Below are positions 14,601 to 14,767 of a DNA stretch of 14,767 nucleotides, in pieces. Below the pieces are notes generated by a model. That model was not told where the DNA came from and did not search any database. It was given only the letters and a program-made list of their open reading frames with translations. This DNA is from Planctomycetota bacterium. Lineage in GTDB: Bacteria > Planctomycetota > Phycisphaerae > Tepidisphaerales > Tepidisphaeraceae. The position numbers and the translations under genes were made by a program. Location: the NCBI GenBank assembly GCA_029777755.1, contig JAKORQ010000123.1:1-14767 (forward strand). The letters are read 5' to 3'. Numbering within the stretch: the first letter of the stretch is position 1; the number at the start of each line of letters is the position of its first letter.

Positions 14601-14642
14601 GACATGAAGTTTGGCCGGGCCATGGCGACCGGGCGGCAGTAG
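11601..14642 (+). CDS. Very large LptC/LptA/OstA-like envelope protein, probable LPS transport
   Basis: This 1013-residue protein has one N-terminal transmembrane segment (about 5-24: LLIGGTLAFLVAVFAAFLWF) with a short basic cytoplasmic start, so most of it should be periplasmic. The region after it (about 45-240) resembles LptC: short beta-strands with conserved-looking RNVTVTYFR (142-150). From about 280 onward OstA/LptA-like patterns repeat, such as YRATFHDNVSITQGDKLLAI (283-302), LVLKGDVDVEHPQLQQFNAGQL (497-516), AVGNVKVKSADGETITADRL (630-649), IAGNVRVKYV (734-743) and TGDIMVRHEP (893-902). Low-complexity linkers lie near 312-355, 522-532 and 605-618. E. coli LptC and LptA are about 190 residues each, so this is several times longer. 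Position just after kdsD supports an LPS-export role. Family assignment rests on strand pattern and context, not a domain search. Confidence 0.72.
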   Translation: MRKWLLIGGTLAFLVAVFAAFLWFQRDVPVAVNRDKPQPASRPAPASQLGSIGRTESGYAITYDKHTGLPQARFRGEQIIPQEGDQVFVEKPEVEFFTGQMRDQVIRIVGESGLVIIPGEGPRIRPDLTATPMRAPTRGEMRNVTVTYFRSREDVIANRPELTLTLNNAYFDSELFEIATESYVDENGRTIPGEEVPVVVRGESFEFDGQGLLIRWDEHSQRLKSLTIYKGHQLVIKRPGRELRSRTRRSAALPANLPQLVAADSRLAVQVAAEQKAAEDRIYRATFHDNVSITQGDKLLAIAPAMHVDFLEHATRTSEDSPQQPRQRPGDAQSAGQHDAAKPNRQTPGVKPEEPIVIRWTGQMTVTPAPQEPLKPESGDDAIIRFAGTRENPVHLYGNGEEVVATWAAYQTQRGFAWVEGTQENPVRLTDADGSILLTPQLRYSQQDGKAVLRGPSSALVNDRKDGENQVIKARWHELAEAYFTTETSSRTLTALVLKGDVDVEHPQLQQFNAGQLRMDFAPSSRRKSSSAQLRQITATDHVYCLIADRQQQLQSIRADKLTVFMAEDESGQAYADRVAASGSVVAGNDLEQIQADSLQADLVPPHERQEKSRSTTRSAELAGLRKLVAVGNVKVKSADGETITADRLQVRQSPQRASWVLIEGNPAIVAQGESLLSGPFIEVDTATDRAITTGGGRLVALDARSAAGADGRPVEVTWTGDGLLDGATNMAQIAGNVRVKYVDSDGSINEAHADRANIELGVKQAAGKKKEERKFAFMSDRYAKRLTLLPLAGKDVRLQSLLPGPDGTIARQTNILGPRVEIFLDETGVQRLELPASNDHPGRLLYIEMPIATRKAVQVDDPFQKRELPGSTAVAWRKMLSYDRATSRMDMTGDIMVRHEPHVRGGRNFLINADRIIADMAEKNGADRSSQALDVSKLTILGAPAHLVRNDTDLTAPTIEIDPVTRTVMARGTQQMPVNVEKGRMTGIFEWVQLNSETSDMKFGRAMATGRQ

Positions 14643-14678
14643 GAAATTGGACAAGTCGCATAACACGGCGAGTTCCGC

Positions 14679-14684
14679 TAATAT
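14679..14684 (+). promoter_or_regulatory. Candidate -10 box (TAATAT) before the last ORF
   Basis: TAATAT ends 7 nt before ATG 14692, putting the predicted +1 at 14691. The nearest -35-like sequence (TTGGAC, 14647-14652) is 26 bp away, too far, so support is only from the -10 position and the missing SD. Confidence 0.3.
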
Positions 14685-14691
14685 CTCGCAG

Positions 14692-14767
14692 ATGCAGTGG
14701 CTAATTCATGGCAGTCTGACTCCGGCGGTTGCTGAAGCGCTCAAGCGATTCAGGCATTCGGTGCATA
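14692..14767 (+). CDS. 5' end of an unidentified ORF, possibly a DUF5615/PIN-like protein
   Basis: Only 25 residues are visible (MQWLIHGSLTPAVAEALKRF, then RHSVH) before the window ends. The pattern of a short hydrophobic strand, a turn, an Ala/Leu helix and a second strand beginning with H-S/T-V resembles the start of small DUF5615/PIN-like proteins (a common form is FLxDxxLPxxLAxALRxxGHxV), but the usual early Asp is His here. There is no SD. TAATAT at 14679-14684 lies 7 nt before the ATG and would give an almost leaderless mRNA. It starts 49 bp after the Lpt-like gene. Confidence 0.5.
   Translation, partial: MQWLIHGSLTPAVAEALKRFRHSVH

Noticed and set aside
1..14767. Mobile element, phage, CRISPR, tRNA/rRNA or defence island
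   Set aside because: No transposase, integrase, direct repeat array, clover-leaf or RNA signature was seen; the genes are housekeeping, envelope and sugar-use families with similar composition.

Overview
This 14.8 kb, GC-rich (about 60-65 %) window looks like ordinary, densely packed chromosome from a Gram-negative bacterium with an outer membrane. It contains two Kdo (LPS inner-core sugar) biosynthesis genes, kdsA and kdsD. Directly after kdsD comes a very large LptC/LptA/OstA-like envelope protein. The mixture of families (rhomboid-TPR-like tail, cupin D-lyxose isomerase, GH36 galactosidase, SprT-like protein with an extra C-terminal domain, giant Lpt-like protein) suggests Planctomycetota, perhaps a Phycisphaerae lineage. 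That placement is an inference from gene style, not a measurement.

Layout. Left edge: the 3' end of a membrane-anchored TPR protein (+), then rsfS (-). Positions 1160-2900: a plus-strand group of dCMP deaminase, D-lyxose isomerase and ruvX/yqgF. Positions 2918-6935: a minus-strand group of diacylglycerol-kinase-type lipid kinase, kdsA and a cytoplasmic GH36 alpha-galactosidase. Positions 7043-8006: two tandem paralogous DUF2892-like membrane proteins behind a near-perfect sigma-54 (-24/-12) promoter. Positions 8095-10308: a guanine-deaminase-like amidohydrolase and a SprT-like metalloprotease-fold protein, both on minus. Positions 10307-10492: a possible small cysteine-motif ORF. Positions 10537-14642: kdsD and the 1013-residue Lpt-like protein. 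The right edge cuts an ORF that starts at 14692.

Functional threads. KdsD makes arabinose-5-phosphate and KdsA condenses it with PEP to Kdo-8-phosphate. The Lpt-like protein probably takes part in carrying LPS across the periplasm, and the lipid kinase is also an envelope-lipid enzyme. RsfS and RuvX act on ribosomes and rRNA. dCMP deaminase feeds dTMP synthesis. D-lyxose isomerase and the galactosidase are sugar-catabolic.

The most interesting signals are: (1) the sigma-54 promoter in front of the DUF2892 pair; (2) two translation-initiation styles, with some genes carrying strong Shine-Dalgarno sites and others (kdsD, ruvX, the lpt-like gene, the last ORF) having a -10 box 6-9 nt before the ATG and no SD, as expected for leaderless mRNAs; (3) loss of two of the five canonical metal ligands in the guanine-deaminase-like protein; (4) the very large single-chain Lpt-like protein. 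I found no tRNA, rRNA, CRISPR array, insertion sequence, phage gene or obvious defence system, and no gene-free stretch longer than 300 bases.
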